64,000 nt of DNA, taken from Hyphomonas sp. (GTDB taxonomy: Bacteria; Pseudomonadota; Alphaproteobacteria; Caulobacterales; Hyphomonadaceae). The notes under the pieces are model-generated. The model had not been told where the DNA came from. It did no database searches and was given only the letters and a program-made list of their open reading frames with translations. The stretch is from NCBI GenBank assembly GCA_020638455.1, contig JACKIK010000001.1, forward strand, positions 248,001 through 312,000, given 5' to 3'. A program made the position numbers and the translations under genes. Within the stretch, counting starts at the first letter, position 1. Every line of letters starts with the position of its first letter. Of the stretch, positions 1 to 9,255 are shown piece by piece.

Positions 1-272
1 CGGAACAGGTGGAGACGATCCGGGAACGCTCCACGGTGCTGCAGGAGGAGCTGATCCAGGAAGGCACGGAGGAAACCAACCAGCGCCTGTTCGTGCTGGC
101 CATCCTGTCGGCGGTGTTCCTGCCGCTGAGCTTCGTGACCGGCCTGTTCGGGGTCAATCTGGGCGGCATTCCGGGGGCCGGCGACGGACAGGCCTTCCCG
201 ATCCTCGTCGGCGGCCTGCTGCTGTCGACCATCGCCACGCTGGCCGTGCTGCGCTGGCAGCGCTGGATCTAA
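1..272 (+). CDS. ZntB/CorA-family divalent metal transporter, C-terminal fragment
   Basis: The open frame enters from the left edge (first complete codon at base 3), so only about the last 90 residues are present. They hold the end of the cytoplasmic helix bundle and two membrane helices. The loop between them begins with the signature GVNLGG, a GxN motif of the type found in ZntB proteins, where classic CorA has GMN. The protein ends with a short basic tail. Known family members are pentameric inner-membrane channels or transporters for Zn2+ or Mg2+. The GVN motif followed by GGIPG favours ZntB-type zinc transport, but substrate cannot be settled from this fragment. Confidence 0.85.
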   Translation, partial: EQVETIRERSTVLQEELIQEGTEETNQRLFVLAILSAVFLPLSFVTGLFGVNLGGIPGAGDGQAFPILVGGLLLSTIATLAVLRWQRWI

Positions 273-446
273 AATCCGGCTTCCCTAACGGCACGTATTA
301 ACCAACGCTTGCGGGCAATTATCAAACTCGCGCCCGGCCTTTGCCCAATTGCAAGGCTGTCCTGTTAAGGAATCCTGCCGGCTGCGCTACCACCTGCGAC
401 GCGGGCACCTATATCTGCTACACACCCGCCGGAAAGACGCCTCCCA
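273..446. promoter_or_regulatory. Intergenic region upstream of the RND efflux pair
   Basis: This non-coding stretch separates the metal transporter from the efflux genes. It holds a TTAACC element near 297-303, resembling a CtrA half-site, in an A/T-rich patch (about 285-330) that is the likely promoter region. No clear -35/-10 pair or repressor palindrome was recognised. A purine-rich GGAAAG at about 431-436 sits 10 bases before the GTG start at 447. Confidence 0.3.
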
Positions 447-1523
447 GTGAACCGCTCGACCTTCATCGCCGTAGCCATTGTCGTGGCTCTCATCGCCTGG
501 TTCGGCTTCAACAGCCTGAAGCGGGGCAGCCTGTCGTCGCACGAGGCTGCATCGCAGGAACAAGCTGCCGATGAGACGCCGGAAGCCGTGATCGAAACGC
601 TGGTTGCCGAACCGCACATGCTGCAGATCGACGCCAAGGGCCGCACCGCTCCGGACAAGAGCGTAACCGTCAAGGCCGGCACCTCCGGCAACGTCGTCTC
701 CACGCCGGCAAAGGAAGGCAATTTCGTCAAGGCCGGCACGCTGCTGTGCGGCCTCGATGTCGAGGCGCGCGCCGCCCGCGTGAAAGAAGCCGAAGCCGCG
801 CGCGACTCCGCCCGCGTCGATTATGAAGCGGCCGCCTCGCTGGCCGCCAAGGGCCTCGGCGCGGCCAACCTCGCCACCGGCGCGAAAGCGAAGCTCGACG
901 CTGCCGGGGCGGCGCTGGACGCCGCCAAGGTCGAGCTGTCCAAGACCCAGATCCGCGCGCCATTCGACGGCATCTTCGAAACCCGCATCGCCGAGGCCGG
1001 CGACTTCCTCGCCCCGGGCCAGGCCTGCGGCGTGCTGGTCGACATGGACCCGGTGATCGTCTCCGTGCAGCTGTCCGAAGCGCAGGCTGGACGCCTTACC
1101 ACAGGGCTCGACGGCCATACGCGGCTTGCCAATGGCAAGACCTATCCGGTGAAGCTGCGCTATGTGGCGCGCACCGCCGATGGCCCGACACGCACTTTCC
1201 TGGTCGAAGCGGCGATCCAGTCAGGCGAGGATGAAGTGCCGGCCGGCATCACAGCCGAACTGTTCGTGCCGATCGGACAGGTTCCGGCCACGATGATCTC
1301 CGCCGGCCTGCTCACCCTGTCTGACCAGGGCCAGCTGGGCGTACGCTATGTCGAGGCTGACAATACGGTGCAGTTCGCGCCGGTGACCGTGATCGACCAG
1401 ACGCCGGAAGGCACCTGGGTGACCGGCCTGCCGGCGACGGCGAAAGTCATCTCGCTCGGCCAGGACTATCTGGCTGACGGCGTCACCGTGAAGCCGGTGG
1501 CGAGCCACGGAGCCCAGCCGTGA
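447..1523 (+). CDS. RND efflux system periplasmic adaptor (membrane fusion protein)
   Basis: This 358-residue protein starts at GTG and has an N-terminal membrane anchor (residues about 6-21). A split biotinyl-lipoyl domain flanks an alanine-rich helical hairpin (about 100-165). The second lipoyl half carries the typical TQIRAPFDG motif at 168-175, followed by beta-barrel and membrane-proximal domains. Adaptors of this kind link an inner-membrane RND pump to an outer-membrane channel. The permease gene follows with a 4-base overlap (GTGA), so the two are translationally coupled. No outer-membrane TolC-type gene or regulator lies next to them, so the channel must be encoded elsewhere. The exported compound cannot be inferred. 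Confidence 0.93.
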   Translation: MNRSTFIAVAIVVALIAWFGFNSLKRGSLSSHEAASQEQAADETPEAVIETLVAEPHMLQIDAKGRTAPDKSVTVKAGTSGNVVSTPAKEGNFVKAGTLLCGLDVEARAARVKEAEAARDSARVDYEAAASLAAKGLGAANLATGAKAKLDAAGAALDAAKVELSKTQIRAPFDGIFETRIAEAGDFLAPGQACGVLVDMDPVIVSVQLSEAQAGRLTTGLDGHTRLANGKTYPVKLRYVARTADGPTRTFLVEAAIQSGEDEVPAGITAELFVPIGQVPATMISAGLLTLSDQGQLGVRYVEADNTVQFAPVTVIDQTPEGTWVTGLPATAKVISLGQDYLADGVTVKPVASHGAQP

Positions 1524-4500
1524 CCGGTATCGTCGACGGCGCCATCGGGCGGGCCCGCATGGTGCTCGCCATTCTCATCTGTGCCGTTGTCGCAGGTGTG
1601 ATGACCTATATCGGCCTTCCGAAGGAAGCCGACCCGGACATTCCGATCCCGTATGTCGCGATCACCGTGCCGCTCGCAGGGGTCACGCCGGAAGATGCCG
1701 AACGGCTGCTGGTCAAGCCGATCGAACAGGAAATCCAGTCCATCGAAGGCCTGAAGACATTCAACGGCTATGGCAGCGAAGGCGCCGGCACGCTGGTGCT
1801 GGAATTCGAGATCGACGTGGACGTCGACCAGGCCGTGCTGGATGTGAAGGACAAGGTGGACCTTGCCAAGCGCTTCTTCCCGGCAGATGCGCGTGAGCCG
1901 ATCATCCAGGAATTCAACGCCTCGCAATTCCCGATCATGGTGGTGAACCTGTATGGCGAGGCACCCGAGCGCGGGCTCAACGAGATTGCCGAGAACCTCA
2001 AGGACAAGCTGGAGCGCAATGCCGGCATCCTCGAAGCGCGCGTGCAGGGCAAGCGCGATGACGTGCTGGAGATCGTCGTCGATCCGGCGAAACTCGAATC
2101 CTACAATCTCTCCTATCAGGAGATCTACAGCGTTGTGACGGCCAACAACCAGTTGGTGCCGGCCGGCGAGATCGACACCGGCGAGGGCAGCTTCGCGGTC
2201 AAGGTGCCGGGCCTGATCCGCACTGCACAGGATGCGCTCAACCTGCCCGTCAAGCGGACCGACAATGCGGTGGTCCGATTGCAGGACGTCGCTGAGATCC
2301 GGCGCACCTACAAGGACGCGACCGCCTATGCGACCTTCAATGGCAAGCCAGCCCTGCTGATCGAAGTGGTCAAGCGCTCCGGCGCGAACATTCTCGATAC
2401 GGCCAATTTCGTGCGCCAGACGATTGCGGAAGAGGAGAAATCCTGGCCCGCCTCCGTTCGGGCGACGATCACCTCGGACGAGTCCGAGCATATCGGCAGC
2501 CAGCTCGGCCAGCTGCAGAGTTCGATCGTCACGGCGGTGCTGCTGGTGATGATCATCGTGGTTGCCGCGCTCGGCTGGCGCTCGGCGCTGCTGGTCGGCA
2601 TCTCGATCCCGTCATCCTTCGTGATGGCGTTCCTGCTGCTCGGCGCCTTCGGCTACACGATCAACATGATGGTCATGTTCGGCATGGTCATCGCGGTCGG
2701 TATCCTGGTCGATGGCGCCATCGTGGTGACCGAATATGCCGACCGGAAAATGGCGGAAGGGCTCGACCGCAAGGAAGCCTATTCGCTGGCCGGCAAGCGG
2801 ATGTTCTGGCCGGTCGTCTCGTCGACGCTGACGACACTCGCCGCCTTCGTGCCTTTCCTGTTCTGGAACTCGATGCCCGGCAAGTTCATGGCCTACCTGC
2901 CGATCACGCTGATCTTCGTGCTGACGGCCTCGCTGGCCATGGCGCTGATCTTCCTGCCTGTGCTGGGCTCGGTCATGGGCGCACGCCCGGAAGGCACGGA
3001 CGAGGACCTCGCGTCCCTTGCCGCCGATGCCGACCCCGAACAGGCGCATGGCTGGCTCGGCCGCTATGTGCGCATCGTCGAGGCGATGATCGCCCGGCCC
3101 TGGCTGGTCTCCGGCGCAGCGCTTGCCTCGGTCGTCGCGATCTTCATCTGGTTCGGCTCGACGCCGCACAAATCGGAATTCTTCCTCGATGTCGAACCGG
3201 AGCAGGCTTACGTCTATGTCCAGGCACAGGGCGCCCTGTCTGCACTGGAGAAGGAAGCACTGGTCAAGCGCGCCGAGGCGGCGGTGACCGATCTCGACGG
3301 CATTGAGGCGATCTCGATGCGCTCCGGCAAGTCTTCCGGCACCTCGATCGAATTCGGCGGCGGCAATGATGCCCCGATCGACTCGATCGGCCGCATGCTG
3401 CTCGACCTCAAGACCGGCGACGGTGTGCATGACGGGCGCGTGACGCTGCGGCGTGTGCGCGAGCGGCTGGAACAGGTTCCGGGCCTCCGCTTCCAGATTT
3501 CGGCACGCGAACAGGGCCCGCCGGCCGGCAAGGACGTGCAGGTCGCGCTGCGGTCGGAAAACCCGGCCGCCCTCGACGATGCGTCGAAGCGCCTGCGCGC
3601 CTATCTCGAGTCACGCAATGATCTGCGCGAGATCGACGATACCCGTCCGCTGCCGGGCATCGAGTACAATATCGAGGTCGACCGGGCCGAGGCGGGCAAG
3701 TATGGCGTCGACGTCGCACAGATCGGCGCGGCGGTGCAGCTGGTCACCAATGGTATCCTGGTCGGACGCTACCGGCCGGACGATGCGACCGATGAAGTCG
3801 ACATCCGGGTCCGCTTTCCGAAGGATGACCGCAGCGCCAGTGCGATCGACAGCCTGCGGATTGCGACCGCGCAGGGCAATGTGCCGCTCAGCCTGTTCGT
3901 CAAGCGCGTGCCGGCGCCGCGCGTCAGCCAGATCCATCGCCGCGACGGCCGGCGCGTCGTCGATGTGCGCGCCAACGCCAAGGTGCAGGGCACCGGTGCC
4001 GGCATCGTGCAGGAGGTGAAGGACTGGATCGCGCAGGCGAATTTCGGCCCGGATGTGGAAATCCAGTTCGAAGGCGCAGACGAGGACAATGCCGATGCCA
4101 TGGCCTTCTTCGGCGGCGCCGCCCTGGCCGCGCTGTTCATGATGGCCGTGATCCTGCTGTGGGAGTTCAACAATTTCTGGCAGGTGCTGCTGACCCTGTC
4201 CGCGGTGATCCTGTCGACGGCCGGCGTGCTGATCGGCGTGCAGCTGGTGCTGCCCTACATGTCCATCCTGATGCTCGGCACCGGGATCGTGGCGCTGGCC
4301 GGTATTGTCGTGAACAACAACATCGTTCTGATCGACACGTTCAACCGTCTCCTGAAGGACGGGCGCTCACCTGAATATGCCGCCATGGCGACGGCGGCGC
4401 AGCGCATCCGCCCGATCCTGCTGACCACCGGCACGACAATTTGCGGCCTGCTGCCGATGGTGTTCGAGCTGAGCGTGAACTTCGCCCATGGCGCCATCGA

Positions 4501-4798
4501 CCGCGGCGGCGCAGAGGCGGAATGGTGGGTGCAGCTGGCAACGGCCGTGGTGTTCGGCCTTGCCTTCTCGACCACGATGATCCTTCTGGTCACGCCGGTC
4601 TGGCTGCTGGTGCCTTACCGGGCCGAGCACATGTTCGCCCGCCTTCGCGTCCGGACGTCGTCATGGCTGGCCCATTTCCGCGGACGGAACGCGGCAGCGC
4701 GCCGGACGGATACGGTGGAACTGCTGTCCGACGAAACCGATCACGCCGGCGAGGAACCGGGCGAGAAGCCGGACAAGATCCTTCCGGCCGCCGAATAA
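1520..4798 (+). CDS. RND efflux permease (AcrB/HAE-type)
   Basis: This is a full-length 1092-residue RND transporter with the duplicated plan of six-helix blocks and two large periplasmic porter loops. The N-terminal loop begins after helix 1 with the usual EADPDIP segment. The proton-relay helix 4 reads VGILVDGAIVVTE, with a single aspartate where AcrB has two in a row. Helix 10 reads GIVVNNNIVLID, as in hydrophobe/amphiphile pumps. The GTG start overlaps the adaptor stop codon. Family knowledge says it works as a trimer driven by the proton gradient. The single-Asp relay is shared with heavy-metal-type pumps, so substrate class stays open. A charged tail of about 60 residues follows the last helix. 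Confidence 0.95.
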   Translation: MTGIVDGAIGRARMVLAILICAVVAGVMTYIGLPKEADPDIPIPYVAITVPLAGVTPEDAERLLVKPIEQEIQSIEGLKTFNGYGSEGAGTLVLEFEIDVDVDQAVLDVKDKVDLAKRFFPADAREPIIQEFNASQFPIMVVNLYGEAPERGLNEIAENLKDKLERNAGILEARVQGKRDDVLEIVVDPAKLESYNLSYQEIYSVVTANNQLVPAGEIDTGEGSFAVKVPGLIRTAQDALNLPVKRTDNAVVRLQDVAEIRRTYKDATAYATFNGKPALLIEVVKRSGANILDTANFVRQTIAEEEKSWPASVRATITSDESEHIGSQLGQLQSSIVTAVLLVMIIVVAALGWRSALLVGISIPSSFVMAFLLLGAFGYTINMMVMFGMVIAVGILVDGAIVVTEYADRKMAEGLDRKEAYSLAGKRMFWPVVSSTLTTLAAFVPFLFWNSMPGKFMAYLPITLIFVLTASLAMALIFLPVLGSVMGARPEGTDEDLASLAADADPEQAHGWLGRYVRIVEAMIARPWLVSGAALASVVAIFIWFGSTPHKSEFFLDVEPEQAYVYVQAQGALSALEKEALVKRAEAAVTDLDGIEAISMRSGKSSGTSIEFGGGNDAPIDSIGRMLLDLKTGDGVHDGRVTLRRVRERLEQVPGLRFQISAREQGPPAGKDVQVALRSENPAALDDASKRLRAYLESRNDLREIDDTRPLPGIEYNIEVDRAEAGKYGVDVAQIGAAVQLVTNGILVGRYRPDDATDEVDIRVRFPKDDRSASAIDSLRIATAQGNVPLSLFVKRVPAPRVSQIHRRDGRRVVDVRANAKVQGTGAGIVQEVKDWIAQANFGPDVEIQFEGADEDNADAMAFFGGAALAALFMMAVILLWEFNNFWQVLLTLSAVILSTAGVLIGVQLVLPYMSILMLGTGIVALAGIVVNNNIVLIDTFNRLLKDGRSPEYAAMATAAQRIRPILLTTGTTICGLLPMVFELSVNFAHGAIDRGGAEAEWWVQLATAVVFGLAFSTTMILLVTPVWLLVPYRAEHMFARLRVRTSSWLAHFRGRNAAARRTDTVELLSDETDHAGEEPGEKPDKILPAAE

Positions 4799-4816
4799 GG
4801 CGCAGGCGCCGGGCGC

Positions 4817-5551
4817 CTAGTTCCCGTCCCTCGTACAGCACGCACCCGCCTGCGGCACGACATAGCGATAGCGGCGTTCTGTCATCGGAGGGGGCGGCGG
4901 GTCCGGCGTGGCCGTGTAGGTGCTCACGGGCGCCGTCGTCGTCACGCAACAGGTCGTGGACGGAACATAGGTGTAGGTCGTTGCCGGCTCCGTATAGGTA
5001 TACGTCGTCACCGGCGGGCTGACATAGGTGTAGGTGGTCGTGGGCACGGTTGTGTAGGTGTAGGTCGTCACCGGCTCGGCGGGGACATAATAGGTCGTCG
5101 GCGGCAGCGTGTAGGTGCGCGTATATGTGCGCGTGTAGGTGCGCACCGGCGCGGGTGGCGGCGCCGGGTCCTCAAAGCAGCCATAGCGCGTGCCGCCCGT
5201 GACGTTGCCCTTCAGCGCCCCGCTGGATCCGGCCTGGTGAGCGTCGCAGCCGTCGCCCGGCTGGTAGGATGTCGTATCGCCGGAGCGTGGATAGAGGCGC
5301 GGAGGCGGCGGCGGAGGGGGCGGCGTTGCGGATCCGCCATCGAACGAGGCCGGCATATAGGCCGCTTCAGGCTGCGCCTGCGGCTGCACATAGCCGAGCG
5401 TGCGGGCCGAACCGACGGTGTAGGTTTCCGGCCCGTAGGCGGGGGCCACTTCCTGGCCCCAGACGGCCGTGCCGTGCGGATGCTGGTGGGCGCAGGCCGG
5501 CAGGATCAGGATGGCACCTGCCAGTGCGAATGCGAACGGGAACCGGGTCAT
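4817..5551 (-). CDS. Tyr/Thr-repeat lipoprotein, unknown function
   Basis: The 244-residue product has a lipoprotein signal ending in LPAC, so it is probably anchored to a membrane through Cys19. The start at 5551 is preceded by GAGGA. A proline run follows (about 85-92). Two-thirds of the way along it becomes a low-complexity region made of repeated TTYTY/TYTYV units interrupted by Pro and Val, then a CC pair and a short basic C-terminus. The repeat is also visible in the DNA as recurring GTAGGTGTAGGT-like strings between about 4960 and 5150. I do not recognise the family. A surface or envelope structural role is possible, but that is inference from composition only. Confidence 0.7.
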   Translation of the reverse strand: MTRFPFAFALAGAILILPACAHQHPHGTAVWGQEVAPAYGPETYTVGSARTLGYVQPQAQPEAAYMPASFDGGSATPPPPPPPPRLYPRSGDTTSYQPGDGCDAHQAGSSGALKGNVTGGTRYGCFEDPAPPPAPVRTYTRTYTRTYTLPPTTYYVPAEPVTTYTYTTVPTTTYTYVSPPVTTYTYTEPATTYTYVPSTTCCVTTTAPVSTYTATPDPPPPPMTERRYRYVVPQAGACCTRDGN

Positions 5552-5846
5552 GTCGTCCTCCATCACAGGGTGCGGGGCCATGCGTCCCGGCCGGCCCGCA
5601 ATCTTTTGTTAACCATAATGGAACGGCCCGGAATCGCCAGTAAAATCGGGGACATGCGCCGCCTCGCCGCATGAGCGGCACATGAATGCGCCATTCGGGA
5701 TGCGTTCGGCACGGGTGTGCGAGAAAGAACCTGCAGCGCCGGGAGCCCTTGCGTGTTTCCTCCCCTCCCTGACGCGACGCCCGGTTCCTCCCCTGACCGG
5801 CCCCGCCCCGGCGCTGCACTTTTCACAACAGGAAGAGCGAAACGCC
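5552..5846. promoter_or_regulatory. Upstream region of the repeat lipoprotein, with a TTAACCAT motif and a long inverted repeat
   Basis: No gene is supported here. A TTAACCAT element at about 5609-5616 matches a CtrA-type half-site and lies roughly 60 bases upstream of the lipoprotein start. A perfect 12-bp inverted repeat has arms at 5732-5743 (TGCAGCGCCGGG) and 5807-5818. With a 63-base loop this is a weak structure, but it could be part of the helicase gene's termination region. Confidence 0.3.
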
Positions 5847-8180
5847 TCAGGCCGGCGTCACGAAGGTGGCGATGACTTTCTTGCGGCCGGATTTCTCGAA
5901 GTCGACGGTCAGCTTGTTGCCTTCGGTGAAGGCGACGCGGCCATAGCCGAACTTGTCGTGGAAGACGCGCTCGCCCTTGCGGAAGGCTTCCGGCCCGCTG
6001 CTGGTGGCGGTGAGGTTGGAGGCATCGCGCGGCGCGCCGGTGCTCGGATACTTGCCGGCGTTCTCTTTCAGCCGTTTCCAGCCCGGGCTCGAATAGTCGC
6101 TGCGCTCGCCAAGGTCTTCCACCGTGCCGGTGAAGCCGGCATCCCCGCCGGGCATTCCGGAATAGCCGGTCTCGGAGACGACCTCGACATGTTCGTGCGG
6201 CAGCTCGTCGACAAAGCGGGACGGCATCACACTCTGCCAGCGGCCATAGATCTGCCGGTTGGCGACGAAGGAGATATAGGCCCGCTCACGCGCCCGCGTG
6301 ATGCCGACATAGGCGAGGCGGCGTTCCTCTTCGAGGCCCTTGAGGCCGTTCTCGTCGAGGCTGCGGCGGGAGGGGAAGACTTCCTCCTCCCAGCCCGGCA
6401 GGAACACGACCGGCCATTCGAGGCCCTTGGCGGCGTGCAGCGTCAGGATCTGGACCTGGTCGTCATCGCCGCCACCGCCGGAGGAATCCATCACCAGTTC
6501 GATATGTTCGAGGAAGCCGGCCAGCGTGTCGAACTCGCCCATCGCGCGGACAAGTTCCTTGAGGTTGTCGAGCCGCGTCTGCGCCTGCGGGCTGCGGTCC
6601 TTCTGCAACATGTCGGTATAGCCGGACTCTTCGAGGATCACCTCGGCCAGTTCCGTGTGCGGCATGCCGTTCGCCAGCTTGTCGCGCCAGAGGTCGATCT
6701 GGTCGATGAACTGGGTCAGGCCGCGTTTTGCGGCACCTTTGATCTCATCGGTCTGCAGCACCATGGGTGTCAGCACATAGAGGCTTCGACCGTCCTGCCT
6801 TGCATAGGCCTGCAGCTTGGCGAGTGTCGTATTGCCGACGCCGCGCTTCGGCTCGTTCACCACGCGCTCGAAGGCGAGGTCGTCGTCGGGCGATCGGATG
6901 AGGCGCAGATAGGCCAGCGCATCGCGGATTTCCGCGCGTTCGAAGAAGCGCGGCCCGCCGATGACGCGATAGGGAATGCCGAGCAGGATGAAGCGCTCCT
7001 CGAAGGCGCGCATCTGCCAGGAGGCGCGCACCAGTACAGCGCAATCGTCATGCCGGCCGCCTTCGCGCACCCAGCTTTCGATATCGTCCGCAATCAGACG
7101 GCTTTCTGCTTCGCCATCCCAAAGGCCGCGCACCTTCACGCGGCTTGCATCGATATTCTCGACGGCGTTGTCGTCGCCGACATATAGCGTCTTGCCGAGC
7201 CGGCCCTTGTTATAGGAGATGACCGAGGAGGCGGCGGCGAGGATGTGCCTGGTGGACCGGTAGTTGCGTTCGAGGCGGATCACCTTCGCGCCCGGAAAAT
7301 CCTTTTCGAAGCGCAGGATGTTGTCCACTTCCGCGCCGCGCCAGCCATAAATGGACTGGTCGTCGTCGCCAACGCAGCAGATGTTCTGGGAGCCCTGCGC
7401 CAGCAGGCGCAGCCAGAGATACTGGGCAACGTTCGTGTCCTGGTACTCGTCAACGAGGATATAGCGGAACTTGCCTTGGTATTCCTTCAGCAGGTCCGGG
7501 TTCTGCTGGAACATGGTGATGTTGTGGATCAACAGGTCGCCGAAATCACAGGCGTTCAGCACTTTCAGGCGCGCCTGGTAGATCTCGTAGCATTTGATGC
7601 CCTTGCCGTCGGCGAACTGGAAGGCTTCGTCCGCCGGCACACGTTCGGGCGTCAGGGCGCGGTTCTTCCAGCCGTCGATCAGGCCGGCCAGATAGCGCGG
7701 GGTCCAGCGCTTCGGATCGATGTCCTCGGCGACGATGATCTGTTTGCACAGGCGGACCTGGTCGTCCGTGTCGAGAATGGTGAAGCTCGATTTGAGCCCC
7801 ACCAGCTCGGCATGCCTGCGCAGGATCTGCGCGCTGATCGAGTGGAACGTGCCGAGCCAGCGCAGGCCCTCGCCCGCGTCGCCGAGCAGGTGCAGCGCCC
7901 GCTCCCGCATTTCGCGCGCGGCCTTGTTGGTGAAGGTGACAGTCAGCGTCTGCGACGGCCAGGCAAGGCGCGAGGCGACGATGTGGGCGAGCCGTGCTGT
8001 CAGCACGCGGGTCTTGCCCGTGCCGGCGCCGGCGAGCACCAGCAGCGGGCCTTCCGTTGTCATTACGGCTTCACGCTGTTCGGGGTTCAGCCCCTCAAGA
8101 TAGGCGGCATCGTCGCGCACGGCGGGCGGGCGCGGCGCGGCCATCTGGCTGATCGAGAGACGATTCGGATTGGAACTCAT
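5847..8180 (-). CDS. uvrD: UvrD/PcrA-type superfamily 1 DNA helicase
   Basis: The 777-residue protein carries the complete SF1A motif set: Walker A LAGAGTGKT near residues 50-58, the motif II DEYQDT box, QSIYGWRGA in motif III and RNYRS in motif IV. A C-terminal Tudor-like domain (FGYGRV...KKVIATF) closes the protein. Family members are 3'-5' ATP-dependent helicases used in nucleotide excision and mismatch repair and in removing RecA or stalled polymerase. The frame is open a further 69 codons upstream, but that extension is basic, low-complexity and unlike the family. I therefore place the start at MSSNPN (8180); 8189 is an alternative. The gene is divergent from the small secreted protein at 8294. 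Confidence 0.95.
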   Translation of the reverse strand: MSSNPNRLSISQMAAPRPPAVRDDAAYLEGLNPEQREAVMTTEGPLLVLAGAGTGKTRVLTARLAHIVASRLAWPSQTLTVTFTNKAAREMRERALHLLGDAGEGLRWLGTFHSISAQILRRHAELVGLKSSFTILDTDDQVRLCKQIIVAEDIDPKRWTPRYLAGLIDGWKNRALTPERVPADEAFQFADGKGIKCYEIYQARLKVLNACDFGDLLIHNITMFQQNPDLLKEYQGKFRYILVDEYQDTNVAQYLWLRLLAQGSQNICCVGDDDQSIYGWRGAEVDNILRFEKDFPGAKVIRLERNYRSTRHILAAASSVISYNKGRLGKTLYVGDDNAVENIDASRVKVRGLWDGEAESRLIADDIESWVREGGRHDDCAVLVRASWQMRAFEERFILLGIPYRVIGGPRFFERAEIRDALAYLRLIRSPDDDLAFERVVNEPKRGVGNTTLAKLQAYARQDGRSLYVLTPMVLQTDEIKGAAKRGLTQFIDQIDLWRDKLANGMPHTELAEVILEESGYTDMLQKDRSPQAQTRLDNLKELVRAMGEFDTLAGFLEHIELVMDSSGGGGDDDQVQILTLHAAKGLEWPVVFLPGWEEEVFPSRRSLDENGLKGLEEERRLAYVGITRARERAYISFVANRQIYGRWQSVMPSRFVDELPHEHVEVVSETGYSGMPGGDAGFTGTVEDLGERSDYSSPGWKRLKENAGKYPSTGAPRDASNLTATSSGPEAFRKGERVFHDKFGYGRVAFTEGNKLTVDFEKSGRKKVIATFVTPA

Positions 8181-8293
8181 CAGGAACATATAGCAGGGAT
8201 TGGCGTCCTGTGCAGGCTCTGAGGCAGGTGGCCCGTTGCGGCGCGGCCGGAATGCTGCGAGCTTTCCATCTGTCGATTCGGGGAGTTTCCGGG

Positions 8294-8671
8294 ATGGCCC
8301 GCCTGTCTGCCTCTGCCTTCGTCCTGCTTGCCGGCCTCTGCGCCGGAACCGCCGCTGCGCAGGCTTCCGACGAGACGCATCTGGCAATCCAGCTGGGGGC
8401 GGGCGACAGCCGGACGGTTTTCGTCTCCGGAAAGGATGGCAGCATCCCGGTATTCAGCGTCTGCCTCGACCGGGTGAACGGCAAGCGGGTGATCCTGCAT
8501 ATCGCGGACTCCTCCACGGACATGGGTTCCGGCACCACACAGGCCCTGCCGGCCGGCGGCTGCCTGTTCGCCAGCGGCCGCATCCTCTATCTGACGACCG
8601 ATCCGACCAGTACGGAGCCCGGCTTCGAAGGGGCGACCGCCCTCGTCACGGTGACGATGGCTTCGCACTGA
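8294..8671 (+). CDS. Small secreted hypothetical protein
   Basis: This 125-residue protein has a clear signal peptide with cleavage after about AAAQA (residue 21). I chose MARLSAS as the start because the signal sequence begins there and a GGAG lies upstream at about 8282-8285; a longer in-frame extension begins at 8210. The mature part is mostly beta-strand in character and holds two cysteines (in VCLDR and GGCLF), which could form a disulfide. The family is not recognised. It is followed, without a shared frame, by another small secreted protein gene. Confidence 0.65.
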   Translation: MARLSASAFVLLAGLCAGTAAAQASDETHLAIQLGAGDSRTVFVSGKDGSIPVFSVCLDRVNGKRVILHIADSSTDMGSGTTQALPAGGCLFASGRILYLTTDPTSTEPGFEGATALVTVTMASH

Positions 8672-8728
8672 CAAGTGCCCCCATTTGGGTGTATGAGGGA
8701 GTCCTCATCCGCAAATGGGAGGCTTCCC

Positions 8729-9196
8729 ATGGTTTCGAGAATTCCTGTCATCGTGTTTCTGGCCGGCCTCCTGCCGCTTGCAGCGAGCGCGCGGCAAGTG
8801 GTGGAAAAGGCAGCACCGGTCCGGTCCGGCACGGTCATCGTGGACCCCGCTCCAACGCCCCTGCCGGTGCCGGTCCTGACGCCGGTCCTGCCCGCGCCCC
8901 TACCGGTGCCCGTGCTTCCGGCCCCGGTTGCTGCCGCACCGGCTCCTGTGGTTGCGCCCGCCCCGGTCGCCGCCGCACCGCCACCGCCCGCCTGCGCGGC
9001 GCGCATGCCGGAGGATTGCCAGTCCGAGGCGATGCAATGCCTGGCCAACCATGCCATCGGCGATTCCTTCGCGGTCGACTGGAATGGCGGCTCGCCGAGC
9101 ATCGTGCGCACCTATGCGTACACTTCCGACGACGAGGACGCAGCCGCGTCCGACTGTTCGGCGGACCTCTATCGCTGCCTGTCCGGCTCCTGCTGA
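8729..9196 (+). CDS. Secreted protein with Pro/Val-rich linker and Cys-rich C-terminus
   Basis: The 155-residue product begins with a signal peptide (MVSRIPVIVFLAGLLPLAASA), with GGGAGG about 7 bases before the ATG. Residues about 35-85 are a low-complexity PAPVPVL/APAPV stretch like a wall-spanning or flexible linker. The last 65 residues hold six cysteines (starting CAARMPEDC and ending CLSGSC), suggesting a disulfide-stabilised periplasmic domain. No family is recognised. The arrangement of linker then compact domain is common in envelope proteins, which is inference only. Confidence 0.65.
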   Translation: MVSRIPVIVFLAGLLPLAASARQVVEKAAPVRSGTVIVDPAPTPLPVPVLTPVLPAPLPVPVLPAPVAAAPAPVVAPAPVAAAPPPPACAARMPEDCQSEAMQCLANHAIGDSFAVDWNGGSPSIVRTYAYTSDDEDAAASDCSADLYRCLSGSC

Positions 9197-9255
9197 ACTG
9201 CGCCTTGTCAGTCCGGCGTGTTGACTCTCCCTTAAATATGTAATAATGTAATTAC

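Noticed and set aside
387..1118. A 243-codon minus-strand frame opposite the adaptor gene
   Set aside because: Antisense of a clear membrane-fusion protein; composition is typical of a shadow frame.
4804..4818. AGGCGCC/GGCGCCT hairpin as a terminator between the RND permease and the lipoprotein
   Set aside because: The stem is only 7 bp with a 1-base centre and no T tract on either strand.
5682..7187. A 501-codon plus-strand open frame opposite uvrD
   Set aside because: It lies entirely against a well-supported helicase gene, and its His/Gly/Leu-rich composition is typical of the antisense frame of GC-rich genes.
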